Positions 16,732-24,910 of a stretch of DNA of 61,434 nucleotides are shown piece after piece. The notes beneath the pieces are model-generated. The model made no database searches. It saw only the letters and a list, made by a program, of their open reading frames with translations, and was not told where the DNA came from. This DNA is from CAZOIA01 sp964579675 (GTDB lineage: Bacteria; Planctomycetota; Phycisphaerae; UBA1845; PWPN01): positions 1 through 61,434 of the forward strand of contig CAZOIA010000006.1 in assembly GCA_964579675.1 (NCBI GenBank), written 5' to 3'. The stretch's first letter is position 1; every line of letters starts with the position of its first letter. The translations under genes and the position numbers were made by a program.

Positions 16732-17844
16732 TCAGTCCGGTTTCCGTCGGTAGAACGGCAGCCTGACCACGACCGCTCCGACGCGCTTGCAGCCGAGGTC
16801 AACCGTCAAATCCCGTCCCACCTCCGCCAGAGACGACTCGACATAAGCCATCGCAATGCTTCGCGCCAACGTCGGGGACAAAGTCCCGCTGGTCACCTCG
16901 CCGGCCTCCCGATCGCCGTCGAGCACGCCGGCATGCTGGCGTGCGATGCGTCGGCCTGCCAGCTCGAGGCCGACGAGCCGACGGCGGGGGCCGGTTCGCG
17001 CAATGTCCCGCAGCGGTCCGACACCGATGAAATCCTTCTCCAGATCTACGCACCATTTCAGCCCCGCACTGAGCGAGTCCACGTCTTCGTTGAGTTCATG
17101 GCCATACAGCGGCATGCCCGCTTCCAGGCGAAGCGTATCCCTCGCTCCCAGACCCGCGGGCTTGAACCCGCTCCCGTCCTGTCCCGAATCCCGGAGAACA
17201 CCTTCCAGGAACGGAGCCACCGTCGCGGGCAAAATCAGTTCGAGACCGTCCTCGCCCGTGTACCCGCTGCGGAAGATGGAATAGCACGCTCCCATGTAAC
17301 TGCCCGAGCGGAAGTGGTATCGCTTGAGGTCTGCGATGGAGACTGGGAGCAACTGGCTGAGTTTCGACACCGCCTCCGGCCCCTGGACGGCTACCATCAT
17401 CGTTGACTCGGTCGTATCGGTGATCTCGACGTCACGCCCCTCGCCGTGCCGGTGCAGCCACGACACGATCCGGTCGCGATTGGAAGCGTTGCAGACCATT
17501 AGCCAATGGTCGTCGTAGCGGGACACGATCACGTCGTCAAGAATCCCGCCCCGCTGGTTGCAGACGTGGCTGTAGCGCGACTGGCCGGGGGCCGCATCGC
17601 CCAGTTGCCGCGTACACACGTGCTGGAGCAGGGCTTCGGCATCGCTGCCGCGAAACTCGATCCGCCCCATGTGTGACACGTCGAAGATCGAAGCGGCCCG
17701 GCGGGTATGGCGATGTTCTTCAACGATACTGGTGTATAGAACGGGCATCTCCCAGCCCGCGAAGTCGACCATCTTCGCGCCGAGTTGGGTATGGAGGTTG
17801 TAAAGAGGTGTCCTTCGCACGTTTTTACCGTCGAGCGGGTCCAT
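16732..17844 (-). CDS. gcvT: Glycine cleavage system T protein (aminomethyltransferase)
   Basis: Transfers the one-carbon unit from aminomethyl-GcvH to tetrahydrofolate, releasing ammonia. The 370-aa protein shows the family start (TPLYNLHTQLGAKMVDFAGW), IFDVSHMGRIEFRG with the catalytic-site Asp, the folate-site region RSGYTGEDGLEL, GLGARDTLRLEAGMPLYG, and a C-terminal domain with VTSGTLSPTL. It is the first gene of the minus-strand glycine-cleavage operon, with a promoter at 17881-17909. No glycine riboswitch fits in the short leader. Confidence 0.97.
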   Translation of the reverse strand: MDPLDGKNVRRTPLYNLHTQLGAKMVDFAGWEMPVLYTSIVEEHRHTRRAASIFDVSHMGRIEFRGSDAEALLQHVCTRQLGDAAPGQSRYSHVCNQRGGILDDVIVSRYDDHWLMVCNASNRDRIVSWLHRHGEGRDVEITDTTESTMMVAVQGPEAVSKLSQLLPVSIADLKRYHFRSGSYMGACYSIFRSGYTGEDGLELILPATVAPFLEGVLRDSGQDGSGFKPAGLGARDTLRLEAGMPLYGHELNEDVDSLSAGLKWCVDLEKDFIGVGPLRDIARTGPRRRLVGLELAGRRIARQHAGVLDGDREAGEVTSGTLSPTLARSIAMAYVESSLAEVGRDLTVDLGCKRVGAVVVRLPFYRRKPD

Positions 17845-17880
17845 CCGGCCTCGGCGGTCGCTCCGCCGTCACGATGGCCA

Positions 17881-17909
17881 AAGGTACCCCTTGCCCGAAG
17901 CCCTGTCAA
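17881..17909 (-). promoter_or_regulatory. Sigma70-type promoter for the gcv operon
   Basis: On the minus strand, a perfect TTGACA (17909-17904), 17 nt, then TACCTT (17886-17881), about 35 nt before the gcvT ATG. The -10 box is weak (3 of 6), so activator dependence is possible. The -35 box overlaps the end of the amidohydrolase gene. Confidence 0.55.
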
Positions 17910-19021
17910 ACGCAGCCCGTGATCGCGTCCGCTTTGGCGATTCGCCGGCCGAGCAGCACGCCTCCCCGGGTGAACACCTCCTCACCGATGCCCAGGGCTG
18001 ACTTGATCGCAACGTCGCGATCCAGCCAGGATGGTATCGCCCGAATTGCCTGGTATTGCCCGCCCAACTGCCGCCGAAAAGACAGCGGCGTCGGCGGAAT
18101 GGGGAAGTCACTGCCGTAGACCAGTTTGTGATGGATCGCCGGCATCCTGGCCAGCCGCTTGAGCCAGCGGGCCCTGCTGAACAGGCTCAAGGCGGCAACG
18201 TCGGCATACAGGGGGGCATCTGCGAACTCGCCGGTGAGGGCATCGATCATAAGGCGAAACGTGCGTCCGGATGCCACGGGCCACATCGCGGGCGTCGCGA
18301 CGTGGGCCACGATCACGGTCGGCATCCTGTCTTCAGCCCACAGCTTTCGCAGGGTCCTCAGAAGCGCCGACGGGTCCTTGTACTGAGGATGCATGGATCC
18401 GAGTGCCTTTTCGTCACCGTAGTGGATCAACATCGGCATACCGATCTCACCCGCCCGGCGAAGGAAGTGAACCGTCCGTGGGTCTTCCGCATCGATGTTC
18501 TGCGTCAGCGGCAGCCACTTGACCAGAACCGCACCCGCCGCCGCCACCTCGTTGAGCATATCCGTGGCCGTCATTCCATTGAGCTGCCGATAGGGATGAA
18601 TCGACGCCCCGAACAGGATCCGTTCGGGATGCTGGCGCCACAGTTCCCGGACGTACGTGTTGGAGACGTACAGATCCGTGCCGAACCGCGTGCCGCGTCG
18701 TCGCCGGCCCACGGGCTCACCGCCCGAGGTGTGGTACTGATCGAATGCCAGCACCACGACGCGATCGATACGGGTCGCCCCCAGGATGTGCCCTAACAGC
18801 ATCCCTTCGAGCGCGGCGTCGGTACCGCCGTCTTGGGTGCCTTGTTGTTGCGGCAAACCCAGGTACCACGGCGCTACACGCATGCCGATGCCGCTGTTGA
18901 GCCGGTCGGACCAGTATGCGTCATGAGGTGCGTACCTCCCGGGCGGTTCAAACGAAAACCGCCCCTCAGGCGTGCAGGCCCGGCATCGCTGGCCTACATG
19001 GCAATGGACGTCAACCCGCAT
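17906..19021 (-). CDS. Amidohydrolase-2 family metal-dependent hydrolase
   Basis: A 371-aa TIM-barrel hydrolase. The HxH metal motif appears right at the start (MRVDVHCHVG), with further ligands plausible in FGASIHPYRQ, MLIHYGDEKA and VIVAHVATP and a late Asp in KLVYGSDFPIPP. That last motif is typical of amidohydrolase-2 proteins (ACMSD and related decarboxylases or lactonases). The ATG at 19021 is used; a longer frame to 19255 runs through the cytochrome gene and is not supported. It follows the cytochrome by 16 nt as the last gene of a three-gene operon. The substrate is not identifiable. Confidence 0.85.
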   Translation of the reverse strand: MRVDVHCHVGQRCRACTPEGRFSFEPPGRYAPHDAYWSDRLNSGIGMRVAPWYLGLPQQQGTQDGGTDAALEGMLLGHILGATRIDRVVVLAFDQYHTSGGEPVGRRRRGTRFGTDLYVSNTYVRELWRQHPERILFGASIHPYRQLNGMTATDMLNEVAAAGAVLVKWLPLTQNIDAEDPRTVHFLRRAGEIGMPMLIHYGDEKALGSMHPQYKDPSALLRTLRKLWAEDRMPTVIVAHVATPAMWPVASGRTFRLMIDALTGEFADAPLYADVAALSLFSRARWLKRLARMPAIHHKLVYGSDFPIPPTPLSFRRQLGGQYQAIRAIPSWLDRDVAIKSALGIGEEVFTRGGVLLGRRIAKADAITGCV

Positions 19022-19037
19022 GGTTCCGTGGCCGGGA

Positions 19038-19532
19038 TTAGCCGCCTGCGATCGCATGATTGCCATGGCAATCGGTGCAGGCGGCGGTTTGATCAACCGG
19101 TTGCGACGTGGCTTTCCGCTTGCTGCGCTCCATCCACCGGGCGATGATCTTCTCAGGGGCAACGTCATGGGTTTCATGGCAGGTTCGGCAGAACGGGTCG
19201 ATCTGATCTCGCTCGAAAGCCTTGTCGGGAGGAGTGGCCCCGATGTTCTCGTCATTGGCGTGCCCGTCGCTGATACCGTGGCATTGGACGCAGCCGATCT
19301 TTTGATCGAGATGAACCGCGGTCAGCTCCTCGCGGACGAAAGTCATGTGACAGACGTAGCAGGCGGCGTTGGGACCGAGAGGATCGTGCGGTTCAGGTTC
19401 CCGGCCCTGCTTTGGGGTCGGCTCGTTGTTCACCGCGAGACTGCCGGGGTCGTCCCGGTGTGCACTCGGGCCGCAGGCCGGGACGAGCAGGGCAGCGGAC
19501 AGGAGGGCACCCAGATGCAGGCGGGACCTCAT
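19038..19532 (-). CDS. Tetrahaem c-type cytochrome lipoprotein
   Basis: A 164-aa exported lipoprotein with a lipobox LVPAC (Cys20) and four CxxCH haem-binding sites at 58-62, 81-85, 115-119 and 152-156. Extra His residues (H74, H91, H121, H159) could be distal ligands. The ATG at 19532 overlaps the stop of the aldo/keto reductase-like gene by 4 nt (ATGA), which fixes the start. It is probably a periplasmic electron carrier, resembling doubled-CxxCH/NapC-like proteins. The partner donor or acceptor is unknown, but its coupling to a Tat-exported oxidoreductase-like protein suggests a shared periplasmic path. Confidence 0.9.
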   Translation of the reverse strand: MRSRLHLGALLSAALLVPACGPSAHRDDPGSLAVNNEPTPKQGREPEPHDPLGPNAACYVCHMTFVREELTAVHLDQKIGCVQCHGISDGHANDENIGATPPDKAFERDQIDPFCRTCHETHDVAPEKIIARWMERSKRKATSQPVDQTAACTDCHGNHAIAGG

Positions 19533-20608
19533 ACTGTCTCCCACTGGCGCAGCCACTGGTACTCGGGGGTGAGGTTGGCGTGGTAGTTCTCGGTGCATTG
19601 CCTGAGGGCTTCCTTGTCCTTGGCATCCGTGGGCTTGTCGCGCTGGTAGGAGCCCTTGATGTTCTCCTCGAGCTGGTCCGTGGTGTTGACACCCGGGATG
19701 ACAGCGGAAAGGCGGGACTCCTTGAGCATCTCCTTGAGCAGAACCGGGGCCCGCTTGTCGATCTTGCCCTGGATCTCGCGGGGTTTGATGCCGAACGTCG
19801 TCCCCGCACCGAAGGGTTTGAGACCGATCACGCCCACGTTCTTCTCCTTGGCGAGCTTCAGGAGGCTGTCGCCGCCGAATTCCTTCGTCAGAAACAGGTA
19901 CGGGAAAATGATCACGGAGAACTGGGGATACTCGTTCAGCACGCGCCGGAACACCTCCGGGTTATGGGCGGAGATGCCGAGCCAGCGTAGCTTGCCCTTC
20001 TTGTGTGCCGTCTCGAAGGCCTCGACCACCATGTCGAGGACGCGGCGGCTGACCATCAGCATGCTGGCGATTTTCTTCTGGCCCTTACCCCAGGTGGCCC
20101 CCACGGGGCGCCAGAGGTCGAGCACGGCGGTATGGTAATGCTTCAACCGCCCGTCGATCTCGCGGGCGAAGCGTTCTATAGACAGCTCCTTCTCGTACTC
20201 CTCGGTGAGCTTCTGGGGCCAGGACGCGAAGCCGATACGCCACTTGTCGCGCATGCCCCTCATGGCCTTGCCGTAGAGTGCACATTCATCGGTGATGTTG
20301 GTATCGACGTAGTTCATGCCCAGATCAGCGGCCTTTTCGAGCACGCCGCGCCGGTTCTCCACCTGCTTGTGGGTCTGGTCGGCTCCGAAGTCGGGGGTGC
20401 CATGGCCGCCAAGGCTGATCTCGGAGATCATGATGCCGGTCTTGCCAAGGCGACGGTAGCCCATTTTGGGGTTGTAGTTGAGGATCTTGGGGGCAGCGGC
20501 ACCAGCCGGCCTGGTTGCGCCAGAAGCATGGCGGGCTAGCCCGGCACCGGCCACGGCCGCCGACGTCTCCTTGAGAAACTCCCGCCTTGTACTGTTGCTG
20601 TCTTCCAT
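19529..20608 (-). CDS. Tat-exported aldo/keto reductase-like protein with an altered active site
   Basis: A 359-aa protein with a twin-arginine signal (STRREFLKETSAAVAGAG) and an AKR-type barrel: YRRLGKTGIMISEISLGGHG at the start, LGMNYVDTNITDECALYG with the usual Asp and Tyr, and KLRWLGISAHNPEVF and VIPGVNTTDQLEENIKG later. The position where the catalytic Lys usually lies reads WRIGFASWP, and the strand usually ending in the catalytic His reads TAVLDLWRP, so the classical tetrad looks incomplete. The ATG at 20608 has GGAGG upstream. First gene of an operon with a tetrahaem cytochrome and an amidohydrolase. Confidence 0.85.
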   Translation of the reverse strand: MEDSNSTRREFLKETSAAVAGAGLARHASGATRPAGAAAPKILNYNPKMGYRRLGKTGIMISEISLGGHGTPDFGADQTHKQVENRRGVLEKAADLGMNYVDTNITDECALYGKAMRGMRDKWRIGFASWPQKLTEEYEKELSIERFAREIDGRLKHYHTAVLDLWRPVGATWGKGQKKIASMLMVSRRVLDMVVEAFETAHKKGKLRWLGISAHNPEVFRRVLNEYPQFSVIIFPYLFLTKEFGGDSLLKLAKEKNVGVIGLKPFGAGTTFGIKPREIQGKIDKRAPVLLKEMLKESRLSAVIPGVNTTDQLEENIKGSYQRDKPTDAKDKEALRQCTENYHANLTPEYQWLRQWETV

Positions 20609-21212
20609 CAGGAGGCCTCCCGCGGGGATTGTTATACGTTCACCGTGCGATGTCAAGCGGCAACCCAATGACCGTGGACGATTGGGCCTGTGTGGCCATT
20701 GCCCCAGTGCATGTCCAGCGTCCCGATTGACCCCGCTCGCTCGCGCTCGGGGCTCTGACTCGCCAGCGCGTTCGTCCTGATCAGAGCCCAGAGCGTCAGC
20801 GACGAGTTTCTGTGCCAGCCCGCCCGAGGAGACGCTAAGCACGTACCTGCTCTATGAGCAGTGTTTGCGGTGCTCACTGCTCCCAGGGCAATGGCACAAT
20901 GCCGCCGGACGGCTCTGACCGATTCAGATGCGATAGCCCTGAGGGGCTCGGGTATGACAATCGCTCGAAGACTCCGTGAAATCGACGTTCCACGGCCGGT
21001 AACATAGAATGCTTGCCGGTAAGACATGAAAGCCCCGGTCTGTGATCCAACGGGAGGGGGAAGGGGTGACGACAAGATCGGGAGATGCTCGGCGCCCACC
21101 CGTGTAGCCGCACCCCGAAGGTGGGCGCGCACCGGCTGAAGCCCTGCCGGCCGACCCGGGCATCGGCCGATTCGAGCGGACGCCGGTCACTTGTCGCAAG
21201 GGCAATAATACG
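20609..21212. other. 604-nt divergent intergenic region
   Basis: This region separates the AKR operon (minus) from lpdA (plus). It holds the hairpin at 20856-20882 and a possible but badly spaced minus-strand promoter (TTGACA at 20656-20651, then TATAAC at 20636-20631, only 14 nt apart). No credible gene is seen; the translated frames are Arg/Ser-rich. Confidence 0.5.
20856..20882. other. 8-bp inverted repeat between divergent operons
   Basis: GAGCAGTG, an 11-nt spacer, then CACTGCTC form a perfect inverted repeat. The arm length and spacing would suit a dimeric repressor site or a small stem-loop. No T-tract is present, so it is not a typical terminator. Confidence 0.4.
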
Positions 21213-22658
21213 ATGAACGAGAATGTGCCAACGCGCGAAACGGATCTGGTGGTGATTGGCGCGGGCCCCGGCGGGTACTCAGCGGCGTTCGCGGCGGCCG
21301 ACCGGGAAATGAAGGTGATCCTCGTCGATGCCGGCGAGCACCCGGGGGGCGTGTGCCTCAATCGCGGATGCATTCCCTCCAAGACCCTCCTGCACATCGC
21401 CGGGTTGATCAACCAGGCCCGGGAGGCTGCTGGGTTCGGGCTCAAGTTCCAGCCGCCCGAGATCGACCTGGCCGGCCTGCGCCGATGGAGAGACCGCGTG
21501 GTCGGCAAGAACGCCGCCGGGGTCCGCCAATTGGCCAGGGCCCGCGGGGTCGAGATCGTGCGGGCGTGGGCCCGGCTCCAGGACTCGCAAACGCTGGTGT
21601 TGGCCGATGCCAGCAACCATCAGCAGGACGTGGGTCGCGTGCGCTTCGACAAGGCGATCCTGGCCGTCGGCTCCCGGCCGAGCATCATTCCCGCCCTCGA
21701 CATCGACAGCCCGCACGTCTGGGATTCGACCGCCGCCCTCGAGCTGTCCGACCTGCCCGCATCATTACTGGTAATTGGAGGTGGATACATAGGCCTGGAG
21801 GTGGGCACCATTTACGCCGCCCTCGGCAGCGAGGTGACGGTGGTGGAGATGACCGACGGGCTGCTGCCGGGGGCCGACCGCGACCTGGTCCGCGTGCTGC
21901 AGAGCCGCCTCACCAGAACGTTCAAGGACATCCTTTTGAGCACGAAGGTCACCCAGATGGCCGAGACCGGCAGCGCGGTTTCCGTCACGTTCGCCGGCGC
22001 CGGCGGCGAATCACCCGCCTGGCAGCAGTCATTCGATCGTGTCCTGCTGGCGGTCGGGCGGACGCCCAACAGCGATCGACTGGGCCTGGAGAAGACGAAC
22101 GTGAAGGTGAGCGCCCGCGGGTTCGTGGAGGTGGACCAGCAGCAGCGCACCGCGGACGACCACATTTACGCGATCGGCGACGTCGCCGGTGACCCGATGC
22201 TCGCCCACAAGGCATCCCGCCAGGCCAAGGTCGCCGTTGAGGCAATCGCCGGCGAACCGGCCGCCTTCGAGCCCCGCGCGATCCCTGCCGTCGTGTTCAC
22301 CGACCCGGAGATTGCCTGGGCTGGTCTCACCGAGACCCGGGCGGCCCAGCGCGGCATCGAGGTGCAGGTTTCCAGGTTCCCCTGGGGCGCCTCCGGCCGG
22401 GCCACCGCGATCGGGCGAAACGACGGCCTGACCAAGATCATCGTCGCACCGGACAGCAAGCGCATCCTGGGCGTGGGCATCGTCGGCGTCGGGGCCGGCG
22501 AACTCATTGCCGAGGGTGTGCTGGCCATCGGAATGGGGGCGACGGCCCGGGACCTGGCCGCGAGCATCCACGCCCATCCCACCCTGTCCGAGACCGTCGG
22601 CGAGGCGGCCGAGCTCGCATTCGGAACCGCCACCCACCTCTACCGCCCCCCGCGGTAG
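21213..22658 (+). CDS. lpdA: Dihydrolipoyl dehydrogenase
   Basis: Flavoenzyme (481 aa) that reoxidises dihydrolipoyl groups with NAD+; the L protein of the glycine cleavage system and E3 of 2-oxoacid dehydrogenases. The FAD site is VVIGAGPGGYSAAFAAA, the redox disulfide GGVCLNRGCIPSK has Cys48 and Cys53, the NAD site is LLVIGGGYIGLEVGTIYAALG, and the C-terminal catalytic pair sits in HAHPTLSE (His455, Glu460). It is not in the gcv operon but lies 3.4 kb away on the other strand, so it completes the glycine cleavage set within this window. Confidence 0.96.
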   Translation: MNENVPTRETDLVVIGAGPGGYSAAFAAADREMKVILVDAGEHPGGVCLNRGCIPSKTLLHIAGLINQAREAAGFGLKFQPPEIDLAGLRRWRDRVVGKNAAGVRQLARARGVEIVRAWARLQDSQTLVLADASNHQQDVGRVRFDKAILAVGSRPSIIPALDIDSPHVWDSTAALELSDLPASLLVIGGGYIGLEVGTIYAALGSEVTVVEMTDGLLPGADRDLVRVLQSRLTRTFKDILLSTKVTQMAETGSAVSVTFAGAGGESPAWQQSFDRVLLAVGRTPNSDRLGLEKTNVKVSARGFVEVDQQQRTADDHIYAIGDVAGDPMLAHKASRQAKVAVEAIAGEPAAFEPRAIPAVVFTDPEIAWAGLTETRAAQRGIEVQVSRFPWGASGRATAIGRNDGLTKIIVAPDSKRILGVGIVGVGAGELIAEGVLAIGMGATARDLAASIHAHPTLSETVGEAAELAFGTATHLYRPPR

Positions 22659-22794
22659 CCCCTGCGCCCCACGAGCCAACGGCGATGGAGTTCCGGGTCT
22701 GATCGACGTGGCGCTGGTCAGGAGCAAGAACCGCTTGCCTCTGGTCTGAGTTGTCACCTTGCCCCTTTTTTCGTTCACAGGTCGTTGCGGCACA

Positions 22795-23025
22795 CTACGC
22801 CGCGACATAGGAGCGGACTTCGACCTGCACGCCGGCTTGGGCTGCTTCCTCGGCTTCTTTCAGCAGCTTCGCGGCAGTCTCTTCGTCCACGTACTGCTCG
22901 CTGCAGTTTTCGCACACCTCGGCCGGCACGGATTTCATAACGAGTGTCAGGTCGCCACGCTCCAGCGTCACAGTGACTCTACCCGGCTTGGTTTCGCCAT
23001 GCCTGCAGATAACACACTTCATCAT
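22795..23025 (-). CDS. YgiT-type zinc-finger protein
   Basis: A 76-aa protein with two CxxC pairs (C4/C7 and C38/C41) forming a zinc ribbon of the YgiT/MqsA N-terminal type, followed by a helical segment (DEETAAKLLKEAEEAAQAG). The ATG at 23025 overlaps the stop of the upstream DUF4258 gene by 4 nt, and GGAGGAGGAC precedes it. In other genomes this pairing (DUF4258 toxin-like gene followed by a YgiT antitoxin-like gene) is annotated as a putative toxin-antitoxin module. There is no C-terminal HTH domain, so autoregulation by DNA binding is uncertain. Confidence 0.85.
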   Translation of the reverse strand: MMKCVICRHGETKPGRVTVTLERGDLTLVMKSVPAEVCENCSEQYVDEETAAKLLKEAEEAAQAGVQVEVRSYVAA

Positions 23026-23306
23026 GTCCTCCTCCGCCGGAACGTCGGATCCCACCGTGCCGGATCGGGTTCGTATGCTGTAATGACAATCATTTCACGA
23101 TCCTCCAGGTTGTCGGCAACGACGACATGCAGCGGACGGGACCCGCAGACGCCTTGGATCAGTCGGCTCGGGTACGGGGCATCGTCCGGATATCCCTCGA
23201 TCACCTCGCCCGTGGCCAAGATATGCTCGACGTCCGCCTCACTGATGTGACGCTCGAACATCCGTTGGATGGCGTGCACACGGTAAACGATGCGATGCCG
23301 ATTCAT
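23022..23306 (-). CDS. DUF4258 domain protein (putative toxin partner)
   Basis: A 94-aa protein with the DUF4258 pattern: IVYRVHAIQRMFERHISEAD near the N-terminus (conserved His and Arg), then VEHILATGEVIEGYPDD, and RPLHVVVADN with EMIVITAYEPDPARW at the end. The fold is thought to be RelE/BrnT-like (family knowledge). It is followed with a 4-nt overlap by the YgiT zinc-finger gene. The toxin role is inferred from gene pairing, not shown by the sequence. Confidence 0.85.
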   Translation of the reverse strand: MNRHRIVYRVHAIQRMFERHISEADVEHILATGEVIEGYPDDAPYPSRLIQGVCGSRPLHVVVADNLEDREMIVITAYEPDPARWDPTFRRRRT

Positions 23307-23390
23307 GAGTCAGGGCTTTCCGGCTTCTGGTTCTGCGACGTACGGTTCCGCCGGTATCCATGTTACGCTGGCACTGAGCCATTGCCAATC

Positions 23391-24650
23391 CTACCCCATG
23401 TGTTTCGCCACCGCGCCCGCGAATTCGCTGCACTTGAGAAGCCTGGCCTCGATGCCCTCAGCCACCAGCAGGCGGTGGAAGTCGTAGGTGACGGTCCGGG
23501 CGGCGATGGCGCCTTCCATCCCCTTGACGATCAGGTCGGCGGCTTCGGTCCAGCCCAGGTAGCGGAGCATCATCTCGCCCGAGAGGGTGAGTGAGCCGGG
23601 ATTGACCTTGTCCTGGCCCGCGTACTTGGGGGCGGTGCCGTGCGTGGCCTCGAAGATCGCGTGCCCGGTGTCGTAGTTGACGTTCCCGCCGGGGGCAATG
23701 CCGATCCCGCCCACGCACGCCGCCAGGGCGTCCGAGATGTAGTCGCCGTTGAGGTTCAGCGTGGCGATCACGTCGTATTCGGCGGGGCGGGTCAGGATCT
23801 GCTGCAGGAACGCGTCGGCGATCACGTCCTTGACCAGGATACCACCTTTATCCTCCGGCAGCCGGCACCAGGGCCCGCCGTCAATCTTGGCGGCGCCGTA
23901 GGCCTCCCTGGCCACCTCGTAGCCCCAATCGCGGAAAGCACCCTCGGTGAACTTCATGATGTTGCCTTTGTGGACAAGGGTGACGCTCTTCCGCCCGTTG
24001 GCGATTGCGTAGTTGATGGCCGCGGCGACCAGGCGTTTAGTGCCCTCAGCGCTGACCGGCTTGATGCCGAAGCCGGTCGTATCCGGGAAACGCACCTTCC
24101 GGAACCGCTCGGGGAAGGCGTCCGCGAAGAACTTCCTGAACCGCTCGGCATCGCCGGTGCCGGCTTCAAACTCGATGCCGGCGTAGATGTCCTCGGTGTT
24201 CTCGCGGAAGATGACCATATTGACCAGTTCGGGCCGGCGAACCGGTGAGGGCACGCCCCGGAAGTACCGCACCGGACGCAGGCAGACGTACAGATCCAGA
24301 ACCTGGCGCAGGGCGACGTTGAGTGAGCGGATACCGCCTCCGACCGGCGTGGTCAGCGGACCTTTGATCCCCACCAGATACCTGCGGAATGCCTGCACGG
24401 TCTCCTCGGGCAGCCAGGAGCCGACCATCTCGAACGCCCTTTGGCCCGCGAGTACCTCGTGCCAGGCGATCCGACGTTTGCCGCCGTAGGCCTTCTCCAC
24501 CGCTGCGTCGAAGACCCGCCGTGCCGCCCCCCAGATGTCGGGGCCGGTGCCGTCACCGGCGATGAACGGGATGATTGGTCGATCGGGAACCTCAAGCTGA
24601 TCGCCGGTTCTGCGAACCGGATCACCTGGGGGTTGATCGGTGGAGGTCAT
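23391..24650 (-). CDS. icd: Isocitrate dehydrogenase, NADP-type
   Basis: TCA-cycle enzyme converting isocitrate to 2-oxoglutarate, 419 aa. Segments match bacterial NADP-ICDH: PFIAGDGTGPDIW, IKGPLTTPVGGGIRSLNVALR, VIFRENTEDIYAGIEF, LVHKGNIMKFTEGAF, LNLNGDYISDALAACVGGIG and EATHGTAPKYAGQDKVNPGS. The Lys-Tyr in APKYAG is the pair linked to NADP rather than NAD in the E. coli enzyme. The ATG at 24650 is chosen because AAGGA lies 8 nt upstream; alternatives are ATG 24659 and GTG 24677. Transcribed alone. Confidence 0.95.
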   Translation of the reverse strand: MTSTDQPPGDPVRRTGDQLEVPDRPIIPFIAGDGTGPDIWGAARRVFDAAVEKAYGGKRRIAWHEVLAGQRAFEMVGSWLPEETVQAFRRYLVGIKGPLTTPVGGGIRSLNVALRQVLDLYVCLRPVRYFRGVPSPVRRPELVNMVIFRENTEDIYAGIEFEAGTGDAERFRKFFADAFPERFRKVRFPDTTGFGIKPVSAEGTKRLVAAAINYAIANGRKSVTLVHKGNIMKFTEGAFRDWGYEVAREAYGAAKIDGGPWCRLPEDKGGILVKDVIADAFLQQILTRPAEYDVIATLNLNGDYISDALAACVGGIGIAPGGNVNYDTGHAIFEATHGTAPKYAGQDKVNPGSLTLSGEMMLRYLGWTEAADLIVKGMEGAIAARTVTYDFHRLLVAEGIEARLLKCSEFAGAVAKHMG

Positions 24651-24910
24651 CTGCACCATCCTTTCGTTCAAGGACACTCAGCCGGGCTCCGAATCATTCG
24701 GCGCATCGGAGGTTTGAAGCCAGACACAGGCCGGTTTGAGGATCATGCTGCGGTCGGCGAGCCGGCATGCTAGCGGGCGGGGCAGGAATCTGTCAAACCA
24801 GCATCGCAGCTATTGTTGCCTCCCTCGAACGGGTCAATCCGGGCCCTTGCCCTGAAGGGCTCGAACTCTTGTTGGTGGACCATTCCCGATCCCGTTACGA
24901 TAAGCGTGCC

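Noticed and set aside
16732..17909. Glycine riboswitch upstream of gcvT
   Set aside because: The space between the promoter and gcvT is too short for a tandem glycine aptamer and no such pattern is seen.
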